Assembly (NCBI RefSeq): GCF_001182785.1
Contig: NZ_CP012099.1
Coordinates: forward strand, 152,501 to 216,500
Direction of reading: 5' to 3'
Origin: Bacillus thuringiensis
GTDB lineage: Bacteria; Bacillota; Bacilli; Bacillales; Bacillaceae_G
Length of the DNA: 64,000 nucleotides
The position numbers were made by a program, and so were the translations under genes. How positions within the stretch are numbered: position 1 is the first letter of the stretch; every line of letters starts with the position of its first letter. The notes beneath the pieces are model-generated. The model worked only from the letters and a program-made list of their open reading frames with translations. It had not been told where the DNA came from and searched no databases. This document shows positions 40,715 through 48,492 of this stretch, piece by piece.

Positions 40715-40743
40715 ATCTTACACCTTGAACAATGAAGTGTCAA
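40715..40743 (-). promoter_or_regulatory. Promoter of S-box OppA gene
   Basis: On the minus strand TTGACA, 17-bp spacer, TAAGAT, about 50 bp upstream of the aptamer. Confidence 0.7.
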
Positions 40744-40785
40744 CCAAATGAAATATAGTTTAAATTTTCAGTTTTCTTAAATAAA

Positions 40786-40813
40786 AAAACCACTGCATAT
40801 GGCAGTGGTTTTT
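40786..40813 (-). terminator. Terminator of proC-AKR operon
   Basis: Stem aaaaccactgc / gcagtggtttt with a T run on the minus strand, just after the aldo/keto reductase stop. Confidence 0.88.
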
Positions 40814-40816
40814 CGC

Positions 40817-41650
40817 TTAGAAGTTAAAGTTATCTGGATCTGGACCAACGCGACGATCTTCATTTAAAGCTTGAATTGCTTTCATATCATCAGCACTTAA
40901 TTCAAAGTCGAAGATGTTTGCATTTTCAATAATGCGATGTTCTTTAATTGATTTAGGGATTGTTACAACTTCGTTTTGTAAATCCCAGCGTAAAATAATT
41001 TGCGCAGTTGATTTATTATATTTTGTCGCAATTTCTTGTAACGTTGGATTATCTAGTAGTTGTCCTTGCATTAATGGTGACCAAGCTTCAAGCTGGATGT
41101 TATGTTCTTTACAGAATGCATGTAACTCTTCTTGTGCTAAACGTGGGTGGTATTCCACTTGGTTGACCATTGGCTTAATTTCAGCAATTTCAAATACGTC
41201 TTGTAAGTGGTGAATGTGGAAATTACTCACACCGATAGCGCGAACACGGCCATCTTTATAAAGTTTTTCTAATGCTTTCCATGATTCGGTATATTTCCCT
41301 TTTACAGGCCAATGTACTAAATATAAGTCTAAATATTCTAGACCTAATTTCTCTAATGTAGTTTCAAATGCTTGAAGTGTTGTTTCATATCCTTGATCGC
41401 TATTCCATACTTTTGAGGTAATAAATAATTCTTCACGTGAAACACCTGATTCACGAATCGCTTGTCCAACGCCCTCTTCATTTTGATAGATTGCTGCAGT
41501 ATCGATGCTGCGGTAGCCATTTTTAATTGCTGCTTTTACAGAATCAATTACTTCTGAACCATCTTCTACTTTAAAAACACCTAAACCAAACCAAGGCATT
41601 TTTACACCGTTATGTAATGTTGTATAGTCTTTTAAACTTGTTAAAATCAT
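40817..41650 (-). CDS. Aldo/keto reductase
   Basis: 277 aa, a (beta/alpha)8 NADPH-dependent reductase. The catalytic tetrad is visible: Asp in GYRSIDTA, Tyr in IYQNEEGVG, Lys in FITSKVW and His in YLVHWP. The C-terminal cofactor loop (IPKSIKEHRIIEN) is typical of AKR5-like proteins such as B. subtilis YvgN/YtbE, which reduce glyoxal/methylglyoxal and other aldehydes. It starts 1 nt after the proC stop, so it is cotranscribed with proC. Physiological substrate not determined. Confidence 0.92.
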   Translation of the reverse strand: MILTSLKDYTTLHNGVKMPWFGLGVFKVEDGSEVIDSVKAAIKNGYRSIDTAAIYQNEEGVGQAIRESGVSREELFITSKVWNSDQGYETTLQAFETTLEKLGLEYLDLYLVHWPVKGKYTESWKALEKLYKDGRVRAIGVSNFHIHHLQDVFEIAEIKPMVNQVEYHPRLAQEELHAFCKEHNIQLEAWSPLMQGQLLDNPTLQEIATKYNKSTAQIILRWDLQNEVVTIPKSIKEHRIIENANIFDFELSADDMKAIQALNEDRRVGPDPDNFNF

Positions 41651-41651
41651 A

Positions 41652-42455
41652 TTATTTCCCCCTAGCTTTTTTGTTTGTTGCTTCTACTGCTTTTTGAATT
41701 GCCTCTGAAAAATTATATTCGTATAAAGTTTTGAGACCCTCAGCTGTGGAACCACCTGGCGTTGTTACTTGTTCGCGGAGGTTAGCTGGATCTTGCGTTT
41801 GTTCGAGCATAGAAGCAGAGCCAGAAATCATTTGAATGACAAGATGTTTTGCGGTTTCTTCATCGACTCCATAACTTTTTGTTGCTTCAATTAAGCTTTC
41901 AGCAAAGTAATAAAGGAAGGCTGGTGCACTTCCAGTAACTGCAGTAAGCTGATGGACTTCTTCCTCAGTACAAAGTTGCGAAGTACCAATACCTCTTAAA
42001 AGCAGTTGCAGGGTTTCTTGATGCATCTCGTTTACTGATTGTCCCATTGTATATAAGGAGATAGACTTTCCAATTTCAGCAGCTGTATTAGGCATAATCC
42101 AAGCAACAGGCGTGCCTTTTGGGAGTCTAGCTTCTAAATAAGATGGTCCAATGCCAGCTGCTACTGTTACGACAAGTTGATTTGATATTAACGGAGATAG
42201 CTCAGCTAATAACTCTTCATGAGCAGAAGGTGGCATTGCTAAAACAACCGTATCGACAGATGTAATATGCTGCTTCCAATCCGTTGTAATAGACACATTA
42301 TATCGCCTTTGTAATTGTTCTAACTTTTCTACGTTGCTTCGGTTAGAGATGATAATTTCTTCGATGTACTCTTTGCTTGTTTTAAGTAATCCGGAAAATA
42401 TAGCTTCTGCCATACGACCAGCACCAATAAATAAAATTCGATGTTTGTTAGGCAT
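41652..42455 (-). CDS. proC: Pyrroline-5-carboxylate reductase
   Basis: 267 aa. Reduces pyrroline-5-carboxylate to proline with NAD(P)H. N-terminal dinucleotide-binding fold FIGAGRMAEAIFSGLL (about 8-23) and the C-terminal signature VTGSAPAFLYYFAESLIEA plus TPGGSTAEGL (about 231-240). Bacilli carry several ProC-type paralogues (ProG, ProH, ProI), and which one this is cannot be decided. First gene of a two-gene operon with the aldo/keto reductase. Confidence 0.92.
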   Translation of the reverse strand: MPNKHRILFIGAGRMAEAIFSGLLKTSKEYIEEIIISNRSNVEKLEQLQRRYNVSITTDWKQHITSVDTVVLAMPPSAHEELLAELSPLISNQLVVTVAAGIGPSYLEARLPKGTPVAWIMPNTAAEIGKSISLYTMGQSVNEMHQETLQLLLRGIGTSQLCTEEEVHQLTAVTGSAPAFLYYFAESLIEATKSYGVDEETAKHLVIQMISGSASMLEQTQDPANLREQVTTPGGSTAEGLKTLYEYNFSEAIQKAVEATNKKARGK

Positions 42456-42641
42456 ATCCTTTATTCCTTTCTAGTAGAGATATGTTATAAAAACGATATC
42501 ATCTTTAAGAGAATTTTGTAAAAAGAAAAGACTTACCGTAGATGGAATGGATAATGAGAAGGCGGAAATTCATGGTAAAGGAAAGGGCTATTCCTTATAC
42601 TGGTGATAGGGAATTTATTACACATCTGGGGAGAGATAAAT

Positions 42642-43292
42642 ATGGTTAGAAGTCCACTTTTTTTACTTGTTTCTAGTATTATTTGTGTATTAGTTGGATT
42701 GTATATTCAATCGAGTTATATTGAAATTTTCGCATCAATTATGGGGATCATTAATGTTTGGTTATTAGCGAGAGAAAAAGTATCCAACTTTTTATTTGGC
42801 ATGATTACTGTTGCGGTATTTCTATACATTTTTATTACACAAGGTTTATATGCAATGGCAGTATTAGCTGCTTTTCAATTTATCTTTAATGTATATGGTT
42901 GGTATTATTGGATTGCACGAAGTGGGGAGGGAGAGGTAAAAGCAACAGTTCGTTTAGATTTGAAAGGGTGGACTTTTTATATAAGTTTTATTTTAGTTGC
43001 TTGGATTGGTTGGGGTTATTATCAAGTCCGTTATTTAGAGTCAACAAGTCCATATTTAGACGCTTTAAATGCTGTATTGGGACTAGTGGCTCAATTTATG
43101 TTAAGTCGAAAAATATTAGAAAACTGGCATTTATGGATTTTATATAATGTAGTTAGCGTTGTAATTTATATTTCTACTGGTTTATACGTCATGCTAATAT
43201 TAGCTGTTATTAATCTCTTTATATGTGTAGCTGGTTTGCTAGAGTGGAAGAGTAATTATAAGGGGCAAGAACATACAAATAATTATATCTAG
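42642..43292 (+). CDS. pnuC: Nicotinamide riboside transporter PnuC
   Basis: 216 aa from ATG 42642, preceded by ggggagag; an earlier in-frame ATG lacks a ribosome site. About seven hydrophobic helices and the PnuC motifs FQFIFNVYGWYYWIA (about 76-90) and ENWHLWILYNVVSV. Facilitates uptake of nicotinamide riboside for NAD synthesis, trapped by a kinase encoded elsewhere. Divergent from proC. Confidence 0.9.
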   Translation: MVRSPLFLLVSSIICVLVGLYIQSSYIEIFASIMGIINVWLLAREKVSNFLFGMITVAVFLYIFITQGLYAMAVLAAFQFIFNVYGWYYWIARSGEGEVKATVRLDLKGWTFYISFILVAWIGWGYYQVRYLESTSPYLDALNAVLGLVAQFMLSRKILENWHLWILYNVVSVVIYISTGLYVMLILAVINLFICVAGLLEWKSNYKGQEHTNNYI

Positions 43293-43311
43293 AAAATAAT
43301 TAGAATTAAAA

Positions 43312-43343
43312 AACCCCCTGAAGCATATATGCTTCAGGGGGTT
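43312..43343 (-). terminator. Terminator between pnuC and glcU
   Basis: Perfect stem aaccccctgaagcat / atgcttcagggggtt with a T run on the minus strand. It serves glcU and probably also the convergent pnuC. Confidence 0.88.
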
Positions 43344-43360
43344 ACTAATAGAATATAAGA

Positions 43361-44212
43361 TTATGCTTTTGTCATACCAAGTAATACAGCGCCGCCGATA
43401 ATTAAAACACTACCTAGTGCAATAAAGATCAATTGACGTTTTGTTTTCTTTTCACCTAAGAAGACAATTGCGCCGAATGTTGAGATAACGATTCCAGTTT
43501 GAGATAATGGGAAGCTTGTTGCTACTCCAACACGTGGTAATGAAAGAAGTAAGAATAAGTTTCCAGTTCCCCATAGTAAACCAGATAAAGCATTACGGAT
43601 TGCATATTTGTTAAATGGTTTATGTTTAGACGTCAGTACAACCGCACCAACAAACATACCAACTGCTTGTGGTAAAATAGCAGACCAACCGTCGATATTA
43701 TACCAACGAATAATAATTACATATACAAGATAGCCGAAAGTAGAAACAATTAAAGTAAGAAGACCTTTTTTCAATTGTCCTGGTGGCTGAGCATTTTCTT
43801 TATCATCTAATGATGTGAATACAACACCAACTACGATTAATAGGATTGCAATCGTTCCCAGAATGATCGTTGTAGTAGTAGTCCACTCACGGAAAGCGAT
43901 AACCCCAAAGATAGAAGTTGCAACAAGTTGCATGCCAGTAGAAATCGTTACAGTAGTTGAAACACCTAGTTTTTCAACTGTTTTTAATTGGTTTACTTGT
44001 CCTAAAGCCCAGAATAAACCTGAAATAAAACCAACAATTAAGACTGTCATTGTTAAAGCTGGTTGAGTAAATACATACATGATTGTTGCGAAGAATAGAG
44101 CACCGATTGTCATACCTACCGTTTGGCTATATGCACCACCGCCCATTTTTACGCTTACTAATAAGATGTTTCCCCATGCAATTGCAGGAAGAAGCGCTAA
44201 TAAAATGTCCAT
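43361..44212 (-). CDS. glcU: Glucose uptake protein GlcU (GRP family)
   Basis: 283 aa with ten hydrophobic helices in the drug/metabolite fold. Matches the Gram-positive GRP sugar transporters: LLALLPAIAWGNILLVSVKMGGG at the N-terminus, SGLFWALGQVNQLKTVEKLGVS (about 64-85) and the corresponding second-half SGLLWGTGNLFLLLSLPRVGVATSFPLSQ (about 205-233). Proton-coupled glucose uptake outside the PTS. Some Bacilli have it beside glucose dehydrogenase gdh; here no gdh is adjacent. Confidence 0.88.
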   Translation of the reverse strand: MDILLALLPAIAWGNILLVSVKMGGGAYSQTVGMTIGALFFATIMYVFTQPALTMTVLIVGFISGLFWALGQVNQLKTVEKLGVSTTVTISTGMQLVATSIFGVIAFREWTTTTTIILGTIAILLIVVGVVFTSLDDKENAQPPGQLKKGLLTLIVSTFGYLVYVIIIRWYNIDGWSAILPQAVGMFVGAVVLTSKHKPFNKYAIRNALSGLLWGTGNLFLLLSLPRVGVATSFPLSQTGIVISTFGAIVFLGEKKTKRQLIFIALGSVLIIGGAVLLGMTKA

Positions 44213-44511
44213 TACAAGACTCCCTTCGGTTTTCTATACCAATATAATTACATATCGTTCTAACGATCGGTAATGCCCCACTAATAGAGTAGAAGATTAC
44301 CGATCGCTAAAACAGGATGAAGAACTTACGATATAAATGCGTTTTCATTTCTTCATTTTTTGAAACACCTCCATATAATAACAGGAAATTGCCTATTTTA
44401 GAAAGTGAATTCAAATAAAATGTATATTTTAATAAAAGGTAAAATTCAGTTATTTCCCGATGGTATATTTTATTTCCTAAGAAATAAAGAAGCAGCTTCA
44501 AAAAAGCTGCT
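44213..44511 (-). other. Intergenic region with spaced inverted repeat
   Basis: 299 bp between glcU and modB, both minus strand. An 11-bp inverted repeat, cgatcggtaat and attaccgatcg, is separated by about 21 nt (44266-44308). It could be an operator or an RNA hairpin in the glcU leader. A modB terminator hairpin (agcagctt / aagctgct) overlaps the right end. A 64-codon ORF here has no ribosome site and is not supported. Confidence 0.45.
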
Positions 44512-45186
44512 TTAAGAATTACTAATTCTTTTATTAATAAGCTGAATGCATAGGAGAAATGCGAGTGACATACTAATAGTGATAATCACAAGTGTCCAGG
44601 CGAGTTGCATATTACTTGCGTCAATGGCCATGTAAATTGCAGTTGGGATTGTCTGTGTTTTACCAGGAATATTCCCGGCAAACATGAGTGTAGCACCAAA
44701 CTCACCGAGCGCGCGGACAAAGCTCAAAATCATCCCGCTTAGTAAGGCAGGAAATGCGAGCGGAAGTGTAACGTGCAGAAAAACTTGATATTCACTTGCG
44801 CCAAGGTCACGAGCACTTTCTTCAATTTGTACATTTGCGATAGAAAATCCCGTTTTTGCTGATTGGTACATAAGCGGAAATGCAACAACTGTAGAAGCGA
44901 TAATCGCAGCAGTAGATGTGAACATAATAGACTGCTGAAATAATGATTCGATCCACTTTCCGATCGGGCTGTTGTTTCCAAACATGATAATGAGAAAGAA
45001 GCCGATAACAGTTGGTGGAAGTACCATTGGTAATAAAAAAATGGTTTCTAATAGTACTTTATATCGCCATGAGGAGCGAGCTAATACTCGCCCGACAATC
45101 GTCCCTAAAATTGTAACGAGAATAGTGGCGCAAGCAGCTACTCTTAAAGATAGAAAGACAGGCGATATAATAGCATCAATGCTCAT
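44512..45186 (-). CDS. modB: Molybdate ABC transporter permease ModB
   Basis: 224 aa. Five or six hydrophobic helices, the ModB-type EAA loop (ESARDLGASEYQVFLHVTLPLAFPALL, quoted in part) and FVRALGEFGATLMFAGN, a strong molybdate/tungstate permease signature. Lies 5 nt after modA. No modC ATPase gene follows; B. subtilis yvgL-yvgM is arranged the same way, so an ATPase from elsewhere must energise it. Confidence 0.92.
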   Translation of the reverse strand: MSIDAIISPVFLSLRVAACATILVTILGTIVGRVLARSSWRYKVLLETIFLLPMVLPPTVIGFFLIIMFGNNSPIGKWIESLFQQSIMFTSTAAIIASTVVAFPLMYQSAKTGFSIANVQIEESARDLGASEYQVFLHVTLPLAFPALLSGMILSFVRALGEFGATLMFAGNIPGKTQTIPTAIYMAIDASNMQLAWTLVIITISMSLAFLLCIQLINKRISNS

Positions 45187-45191
45187 AGTAA

Positions 45192-45998
45192 TTACGACAG
45201 GACTGTAAATCCATATTTCTTAAAGATAGATTGTGCATCTTTTGACTGCAAATACTCATAAACTGAAGTCGCCTCTTTCTTATGTTTAGATTCCTTTATA
45301 ACACCTAAAGGATAGTGGATTGGCTCATGAGAAGTAGCTGCTGCTGTCTCACCAATCTTTACTTTATCTGAAATGAGAGCATCTGTTTTGTATACGATAC
45401 CAGCATCGACATTCCCTGTTTCTACATATGTTAACACTTGGCGAACATCTTTTGTAAATACGACTTTATTTTGAACATCATTCCAAAGGTTTTCGTGTGT
45501 TAGAGAAGCCTTTGCATATTTTCCAGCAGGTACAGATTCAGGTGTACCAAGTGCAATTTTTTTGATTTTCTCATCTTTTAAATCTTGAAATTTTGTAAGA
45601 GAGCTATCTTTAGGGATGACTAGAACTAGTTCATTTCCAAGAAGATTTTTCCCCTCTTTTTCATTAATGAATCCTTTTTTTACAAGGGTTTGGAATTTAT
45701 CTTCTGCTGCAGAGAAGAATAAATCAGCAGGTGCACCTTGTTCAATTTGTTGTTGAAGTGCTCCAGAAGCACCGAAGTTAAAAGAAAGTTTAATATTTGG
45801 TTCTTTTTCTTTATATTGTTTTTCAATTTCTTTTAATGCATCTTGTAAGCTTGCAGCAGCTGAGATAGTAAGTTCAACTGTTTTATCCTCTTTAGCAGCT
45901 GACTTTGTATTCTTTTCCCCACTTGTACAAGCAGCACTAAATATAAGAAGGAAAGAAAGTATAAGTGCCCCAATAGAACGTAATGTAAATTTATTCAT
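45192..45998 (-). CDS. modA: Molybdate-binding lipoprotein ModA
   Basis: 268 aa. Lipobox SAACTSGE (Cys24). The ModA fold follows: TISAAASLQDALKEI (about 44-58), FGASGALQQQIEQGAPADLFFSA (quoted in part), then GTPESVPAGKYAKASL and GNVDAGIVYKTDA, all characteristic of oxyanion-binding proteins of the molybdate type. First gene of modA-modB, divergent from the YvgK-like regulator across a repeat-containing control region. Confidence 0.94.
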   Translation of the reverse strand: MNKFTLRSIGALILSFLLIFSAACTSGEKNTKSAAKEDKTVELTISAAASLQDALKEIEKQYKEKEPNIKLSFNFGASGALQQQIEQGAPADLFFSAAEDKFQTLVKKGFINEKEGKNLLGNELVLVIPKDSSLTKFQDLKDEKIKKIALGTPESVPAGKYAKASLTHENLWNDVQNKVVFTKDVRQVLTYVETGNVDAGIVYKTDALISDKVKIGETAAATSHEPIHYPLGVIKESKHKKEATSVYEYLQSKDAQSIFKKYGFTVLS

Positions 45999-46029
45999 AA
46001 AAAAATCCCCTTTCGTTTTGACACATCTA

Positions 46030-46080
46030 ATTATAACTAATTACAACTAAATATAACTAGTTATAATTGAATATAATTTG
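46030..46080. promoter_or_regulatory. Decameric repeat array between modA and YvgK-like regulator
   Basis: Five consecutive roughly 10-bp units fit wTTATAACTA: attataacta, attacaacta, aatataacta, gttataattg, aatataattt. Within them tataactagttata (46052-46065) is a perfect 14-bp palindrome. It sits in the divergent promoter region, about 32 bp upstream of modA, and is a likely binding array for the divergently encoded regulator. Inferred, not tested. Confidence 0.6.
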
Positions 46081-46158
46081 AACGATGTAGTTGTTTTTTA
46101 ATATAGGAGAAATATTCTTTTCTTTGTTACAATGAAGGAAGAAAGTGAGGAATCGTCT

Positions 46159-47079
46159 ATGGATCATCATTCCTACACAACGGAAGAAGTAGCGAAGCGA
46201 TTAAAAGTATCAAAATTAACTGTATACGACTTAATTAAAAAAGGAGAACTGCCTTCTTATAGAGTTGGTAGACAGATGCGCATTGATGCAGCAGATTTAG
46301 ATCAATATATAAAACAAATGAAAACAGGAAAGGTACAAGTTACTCCTGTAAAAAACGATGGTAGTAGTATCTTGAACACGTGTATTATTAGTGGTCAAGA
46401 ACTAACGTTAGATATGTTAGCTAAACGTATAGAAAACCGTTTGCCAAGTTCTAATGTTTTAAGGGCGTATCAAGGTAGCTTAACAAGTTTAGTGAAAATG
46501 TATCAAGGAGAAGGAAGTATCGTTAGTTTGCATTTGTTTGATGGTGAAACGGGTACATATAATGTTCCTTATGTAAAACGCATTTTAGTAGGACAGCCAT
46601 GTATTATGATTAATTTATTGTCCAGAAATGTAGGGTTTTATGTCCAAAAAGGAAATCCGAAGAAAATAAAGACATGGGCCGACATATCCGGATCCACTAT
46701 AAAGTTTGTAAATCGAGAAAAGGGTTCTGGTATTAGAGTGTTAGTGGATGAACAATTACGAATCCAAAAATTAAATAAAGCTGATATTAGTGGATATGAA
46801 TGGGAAGAATCGAATCATCTGGGTGTTGCCACGCAAGTTGCAAATGGAAAAGCTGATGTAGGAGTAGGTTCAGAAAAGTTTTCGCAAATTGTAAATGTGG
46901 ACTTTATTCCAATCATGAAAGAACAGTATGATTTAGTAATTTTGAAGAATAAAGAAAATGAAGAGCTGATTGAAGTCATGAAAGACATTCTGCAATCGGA
47001 AGAATTTCATAATGAATTAAATGCAATTGGCGGATATGATATTACGAAAACAGGTCAAATTATATATGAAACAAACTAA
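46159..47079 (+). CDS. YvgK-like molybdate-type regulator (MerR/Xis-like HTH plus periplasmic-binding-type domain)
   Basis: 306 aa from ATG 46159, behind gtgagg; an ATG at 46132 lacks a ribosome site. An excisionase-type winged helix (YTTEEVAKRLKVSKLTVYDLIKKG and the YRVGRQMRI wing, about 5-45) is joined to a PBP-like domain (about 80-300: FVNREKGSGIRVLVDEQL, GVATQVANGKADVGVGSEK). The same fusion is found in B. subtilis YvgK next to yvgLM. It probably senses molybdate or another oxyanion and controls modAB from the decamer array. Confidence 0.88.
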   Translation: MDHHSYTTEEVAKRLKVSKLTVYDLIKKGELPSYRVGRQMRIDAADLDQYIKQMKTGKVQVTPVKNDGSSILNTCIISGQELTLDMLAKRIENRLPSSNVLRAYQGSLTSLVKMYQGEGSIVSLHLFDGETGTYNVPYVKRILVGQPCIMINLLSRNVGFYVQKGNPKKIKTWADISGSTIKFVNREKGSGIRVLVDEQLRIQKLNKADISGYEWEESNHLGVATQVANGKADVGVGSEKFSQIVNVDFIPIMKEQYDLVILKNKENEELIEVMKDILQSEEFHNELNAIGGYDITKTGQIIYETN

Positions 47080-47113
47080 AAAGCTGCTTGTCTATAAGAC
47101 GAGCAGCCTTTTC
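47077..47113. terminator. Bidirectional terminator
   Basis: Stem aaagctgcttgtc / gacgagcagccttt with A/T runs on both sides, shared by the regulator gene and the leftward peptide cassette 1. Confidence 0.85.
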
Positions 47114-47142
47114 TATATAAAGGGGTTTGGGGAAACAAAGTG

Positions 47143-47244
47143 TTAAACAAGACCTTGAGCAAGTGTATAAATGAAAGCCGTAAGAAGAGTAGCTCCACTT
47201 GCAAGTCCGATAAAGTCTGATTTGTTGAAAGTAATGTTGTTCAT
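47143..47244 (-). CDS. Hydrophobic small peptide B1 (DUF3948-like), cassette 1
   Basis: 33 aa: MNNITFNKSDFIGLASGATL then LTAFIYTLAQGLV. A polar N-terminus is followed by one hydrophobic helix. It resembles what I remember of DUF3948, a B. cereus-group family of unknown function. The start follows taaggagag overlapping the stop region of peptide A1, so the pair is coupled. Paralogues of 31 aa lie at 49684-49779 and 50795-50890. Confidence 0.75.
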   Translation of the reverse strand: MNNITFNKSDFIGLASGATLLTAFIYTLAQGLV

Positions 47245-47256
47245 TATAATCTCTCC

Positions 47257-47358
47257 TTATTTGTTTAATGTAGAAGCAACAGCTTTTGCATCGACAAGTG
47301 CGGATAGCACCATGCCCATTGTATTTAAAAATTTATTTGATTTCATATTGTTCATCAT
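47257..47358 (-). CDS. Amphipathic small peptide A1, cassette 1
   Basis: 33 aa: MMNNMKSNKFLNTMGMVLSA then LVDAKAVASTLNK. Ribosome site aaaggag 9 nt before the first ATG. Asn/Lys-rich head and a helix carrying LVDAKAV-x3-LN, a motif shared with the peptides at 49792, 50903, 59236 and, more loosely, 59330. No cysteine or leader-cleavage motif. Function unknown; first gene downstream of a BceR-type promoter. Confidence 0.78.
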   Translation of the reverse strand: MMNNMKSNKFLNTMGMVLSALVDAKAVASTLNK

Positions 47359-47404
47359 GCGTATCCGCTCCTTTTCGAATTGTTGTTGCCCTGCTTATGT
47401 CTTA

Positions 47405-47469
47405 ATTATAGGAAATATGTCCACTTGCAACTATCGAATTAGCTTACGAAAGACTTACACTTTTGTAAG
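47405..47469 (-). promoter_or_regulatory. BceR-type box and promoter, peptide cassette 1
   Basis: On the minus strand CTTACA-aaag-TGTAAG, tcttt, CGTAAGCTAATTCGATAG, exactly 20 bp, then TATAAT. The main box fits TNACA-N4-TGTAA, which I recall as the BceR-type response regulator consensus. The -35 is poor, as expected for an activated promoter. Confidence 0.75.
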
Positions 47470-47498
47470 AAAAAAAGACATTCATGTAAGAATGTCTT

Positions 47499-48365
47499 TC
47501 ACAGCATATTGATATGATGATGTTCTTCAATTGTTTTTAAAAAACTACGCATTGAATTCGTCATATAGCTATCTTTACGGCGTATGAAAACCGTTGAAAT
47601 ACTGCCGTATTTTTCAGGGATTGCATGACAATGTACCTTACCTGCTTTAGAAAGATGATGGACAGCAGACTGTGGTACGAGTGTAATTCCGAGGCCGAGT
47701 GCAACGCTGTTTAATATTGTCTCTAATATATTGAATTCCATAATTCTTTTTGGTAGCAAACCTTCGTCTTTCAGCCATCGTTCTAGTTTGGAACGGTATC
47801 CACATCCTTGGTTAAAAACGAGTAGAGGCGTTGTTGTAAATTCTTCTATATGAAAAGCTTTATTTTGTGTTACAAGCATTAATTTTTCTGTACTAACATC
47901 GTATTGTTCGATTAGTGGATGTTTAATAGGACCTGATATAAAGGCACCATCTAATTGATGATCAAGTACTTCTCTAATCAATTCTTCTGTTAGACCCGCT
48001 TGTAATGATAAATCGACATTCGGATAGCTTTTATAGTAAGAAGATAAAATGGTAGGTAATGTACTTACTGTTTCTACTGTACCGATTTTTAATATACCGG
48101 AGGGTGTTTCACTATCTAAAAATACTTGTTTTAGTTCGTCGACATCTTGCAAAATTTTATTAACATAAACGAGCATTTTTCTTCCTTCAGCTGTTAAAGT
48201 CATGCCTCGTTTATGGCGATAAAAGAGTGGGGTTTTTAATTCGTTTTCTAGTTGTTTAATACGTGCAGTTACATTTGATTGTACATAATTTAATTCCTTT
48301 GCTGCGTTACTTACACTACCCTGGTCGGCAACGCTTTTAAAGATTTGTAAGTCTCTTAATTCCAT
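47499..48365 (-). CDS. LysR family transcriptional regulator
   Basis: 288 aa from ATG 48365, preceded by aaggggg; an in-frame ATG 30 nt earlier is less likely. N-terminal LysR helix-turn-helix [20 protein letters not shown] and [20 protein letters not shown] (about 1-40), followed by a two-lobed effector domain (about 90-285: [20 protein letters not shown]). Divergent from an EamA exporter with a 35-bp palindrome just upstream of its own start, so it likely controls that exporter and itself. Effector unknown. Confidence 0.92.
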   Translation of the reverse strand: MELRDLQIFKSVADQGSVSNAAKELNYVQSNVTARIKQLENELKTPLFYRHKRGMTLTAEGRKMLVYVNKILQDVDELKQVFLDSETPSGILKIGTVETVSTLPTILSSYYKSYPNVDLSLQAGLTEELIREVLDHQLDGAFISGPIKHPLIEQYDVSTEKLMLVTQNKAFHIEEFTTTPLLVFNQGCGYRSKLERWLKDEGLLPKRIMEFNILETILNSVALGLGITLVPQSAVHHLSKAGKVHCHAIPEKYGSISTVFIRRKDSYMTNSMRSFLKTIEEHHHINML

Positions 48366-48380
48366 TTTGTAATCCCCCTT

Positions 48381-48415
48381 GATGTTAACTATCATTATAA
48401 ATGATAGTTAACATC
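48381..48415. promoter_or_regulatory. 35-bp perfect palindrome, probable LysR operator
   Basis: gatgttaactatcat - tataa - atgatagttaacatc: 15-bp arms with 5-bp centre. It lies 16 bp upstream of the LysR start and about 80 bp upstream of the EamA start, and contains the T-N11-A pattern of LysR-type sites. Position suits autoregulation and control of the exporter. Confidence 0.75.
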
Positions 48416-48492
48416 ATTTTGAATCATTTTACGTGATATATTTTTTCTTTTACAATTCTCTTTGTGCAAATAGAAAGAAACGGGGGATTGCG

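Noticed and set aside
44307..44501. 64-codon minus-strand ORF between glcU and modB
   Set aside because: No convincing ribosome site, overlaps the inverted repeat and resembles chance translation of AT-rich spacer.
47171..47512. Plus-strand ORFs across the peptide cassettes (also at 49706-49948 and 50868-51059)
   Set aside because: They are antisense to the peptide genes; the minus strand has the ribosome sites, paired starts, promoters and terminators.
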